A stretch of DNA of 6,630 nt, from positions 1 to 6,630 of the forward strand of contig JAFGNI010000546.1 of the NCBI GenBank assembly GCA_016927095.1, given 5' to 3'. A program made the position numbers and the translations under genes. Positions 5,968 to 6,630 of the stretch are shown here, piece by piece. Source of the DNA: Anaerolineae bacterium. Its GTDB lineage: Bacteria; Chloroflexota; Anaerolineae; B4-G1; SLSP01. Under the pieces are notes generated by a model. The model saw only the letters and a list, made by a program, of their open reading frames with translations. It did no database searches and was not told the DNA's origin. The first letter of the stretch is position 1; the number at the start of each line of letters is the position of its first letter.

Positions 5968-6016
5968 GCCAGCGGAAGGTCCCGTTCGTAGTAGCGACTT
6001 CAGTCGCTGGTGCTCT
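5968..6016. repeat. REP-like palindromic repeat, copy 2
   Basis: This is a second copy in the same orientation, starting 87 bp after copy 1, with the identical core palindrome at 5993-6008. Five of the six differences from copy 1 are transitions and all lie outside the core, so the stem is conserved while the flanks drift. It ends 16 bp before the iorA -35 box. Confidence 0.75.
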
Positions 6017-6032
6017 TGGTGAATGCGAACTG

Positions 6033-6061
6033 TTGACCCCGGTCAGTTGGCACACTATAAT
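6033..6061 (+). promoter_or_regulatory. Strong sigma-70-type promoter of iorA
   Basis: TTGACC (6033-6038, five of six consensus bases) and a perfect TATAAT (6056-6061) are separated by exactly 17 bp. Transcription should begin near 6068, leaving a leader of about 30 nt that contains AGGAGG at 6086-6091. GACC and GGTC around 6035-6044 form a small inverted repeat at the -35 box, which could be an operator half-site pair. Confidence 0.8.
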
Positions 6062-6097
6062 CCCACCGAACAGGCTACGTGGGCCAGGAGGTGGCTG

Positions 6098-6630
6098 ATG
6101 AAAGTCTTGCTTTCCGGCAATGAAGCGATTGCCCTGGGCGCGTGGGAGGCCGGTGTGCAGTACGCCTCGGCGTACCCCGGCACGCCCTCGACCGAGATCC
6201 TTGAGAACTTCGCGCGCTACCCCGGCGTGCGGGCTGAGTGGGCCAGCAATGAAAAGGTCGCCCTGGATAGCGCGATTGGCGCCTCCTTCGGGGGTGGTCG
6301 GACGTTGGTGGCGATGAAGCACGTGGGGGTCAATGTCGCAGCGGACAGCTTGATGTCCGTCTCCTACACCGGCGTCAAGGGCGGGCTGGTGTTGGTCAGC
6401 GCCGACGATCCTGGCGCGTTCTCGTCCCAGAATGAGCAGGACAACCGCCAGTATGCTCGCCACGGCAAGTTCCCGTGCATCGAGCCCGCCGACAGCGAGG
6501 ACGCCCGCCAGTATGTCGGGATTGCGCTCGAGGTTAGCGAGGCCTTTCAGACACCCGTGATGCTGCGCTCGACGACGCGACTGTCACACTCCAAGTCGGC
6601 GGTGGCGGCGCGTGTGCCCGACGCTCGGGA
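6098..6630 (+). CDS. iorA: Indolepyruvate:ferredoxin oxidoreductase alpha subunit, N-terminal part (runs off the window)
   Basis: The frame is open from the ATG to the window end, 177 complete codons of a protein usually around 600 aa or longer. It begins MKVLLSGNEAIALGAWEAGV and continues AYPGTPSTEILE (25-36), WASNEKVALDSAIGAS (48-63), MKHVGVNVAADSLM (73-86) and VSADDPGAFSSQNEQDNRQY (100-119). This is the thiamine-diphosphate pyrimidine domain characteristic of IorA. With IorB, IorA oxidatively decarboxylates indolepyruvate and other aryl 2-oxoacids from aromatic amino-acid transamination to aryl-acetyl-CoA, reducing ferredoxin in the cytosol. The ferredoxin-like C-terminal Fe-S region would lie beyond the window. 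AGGAGG (6086-6091) is 6 nt from the ATG. The gene is divergent from the minus-strand cluster and has its own near-consensus promoter. iorB is expected downstream. Confidence 0.92.
   Translation, partial: MKVLLSGNEAIALGAWEAGVQYASAYPGTPSTEILENFARYPGVRAEWASNEKVALDSAIGASFGGGRTLVAMKHVGVNVAADSLMSVSYTGVKGGLVLVSADDPGAFSSQNEQDNRQYARHGKFPCIEPADSEDARQYVGIALEVSEAFQTPVMLRSTTRLSHSKSAVAARVPDAR

Larger units (their letters stand above)
5722..6097. other. Divergent intergenic control region with repeats
   Basis: This 376-nt gene-free stretch separates the minus-strand helicase-C-like gene from plus-strand iorA. Reading left to right it holds the minus-strand promoter, the palindromic unit with direct repeats, two REP-like copies and the plus-strand promoter. 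An 86-codon plus-strand open frame (5838-6098) passes through it, but its peptide is largely translated repeat and it is not considered a gene. Confidence 0.85.

Noticed and set aside
5881..6016. Two repeat copies as a minimal CRISPR array
   Set aside because: There are only two imperfect 49-bp copies with a long internal palindrome and a 38-bp gap, and no cas genes. A REP-like repeat explains them better.
5838..6098. 86-codon plus-strand frame whose TGA overlaps the iorA ATG
   Set aside because: The overlap looks like translational coupling. However, the peptide is a translation of the two REP-like repeats (FVVATSVAG twice), and the strong iorA promoter lies inside it, so most transcripts would lack its start.
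5957..6463. 168-codon minus-strand frame
   Set aside because: It is antisense to iorA and runs through its promoter and a repeat, and no domain is recognised.

Overview
The window is GC-rich bacterial DNA with compact genes and sigma-70-type promoters whose -10 box is a perfect TATAAT. Four features together suggest a Chloroflexota-like bacterium. They are an orphan helicase-C-terminal-like protein, a divergent alanine-dehydrogenase-like enzyme, an indolepyruvate ferredoxin oxidoreductase and AGCGACTTCAGTCGCT palindromic repeats. That assignment is an inference from remembered family distribution, not a demonstrated one.

Layout: positions 1-5721 hold five genes on the minus strand. In the direction of transcription they are a 552-aa protein with an XPB/Ssl2-type helicase C-terminal-like domain (5721-4063), galactokinase galK (3891-2725), an alanine-dehydrogenase-family oxidoreductase (2553-1465), an acetyl-CoA hydrolase/CoA-transferase-family enzyme (1455-136) and the first 22 codons of an electron-transfer flavoprotein beta subunit (68-1, cut by the window edge). 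The dehydrogenase and CoA-transferase genes are only 9 nt apart and look co-transcribed. The etfB start follows 67 nt after the CoA-transferase. The helicase-like gene and galK each have a recognisable promoter. No convincing promoter was found before the dehydrogenase gene.

Positions 5722-6097 form a 376-nt divergent control region. It carries a minus-strand promoter, then a 93-bp unit in which 13-bp direct repeats flank a 15-bp perfect inverted repeat (MITE-like). Two 49-bp REP-like repeats at 87-bp spacing follow, then a near-consensus plus-strand promoter. That promoter drives iorA (6098 to the window end, partial), the alpha subunit of indolepyruvate:ferredoxin oxidoreductase.

How the genes may fit together: the oxidoreductase, CoA-transferase, ETF and the nearby IorA suit amino-acid or 2-oxoacid catabolism through CoA thioesters with flavin and ferredoxin electron carriers. 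This is inference from neighbourhood. galK and the helicase-like gene have no visible functional tie to it. No complete new defence or mobile system is evident. The most notable points are the alanine-dehydrogenase homologue, which lacks two standard substrate-site residues and has an altered nucleotide-binding loop, and the repeat-filled divergent promoter region.
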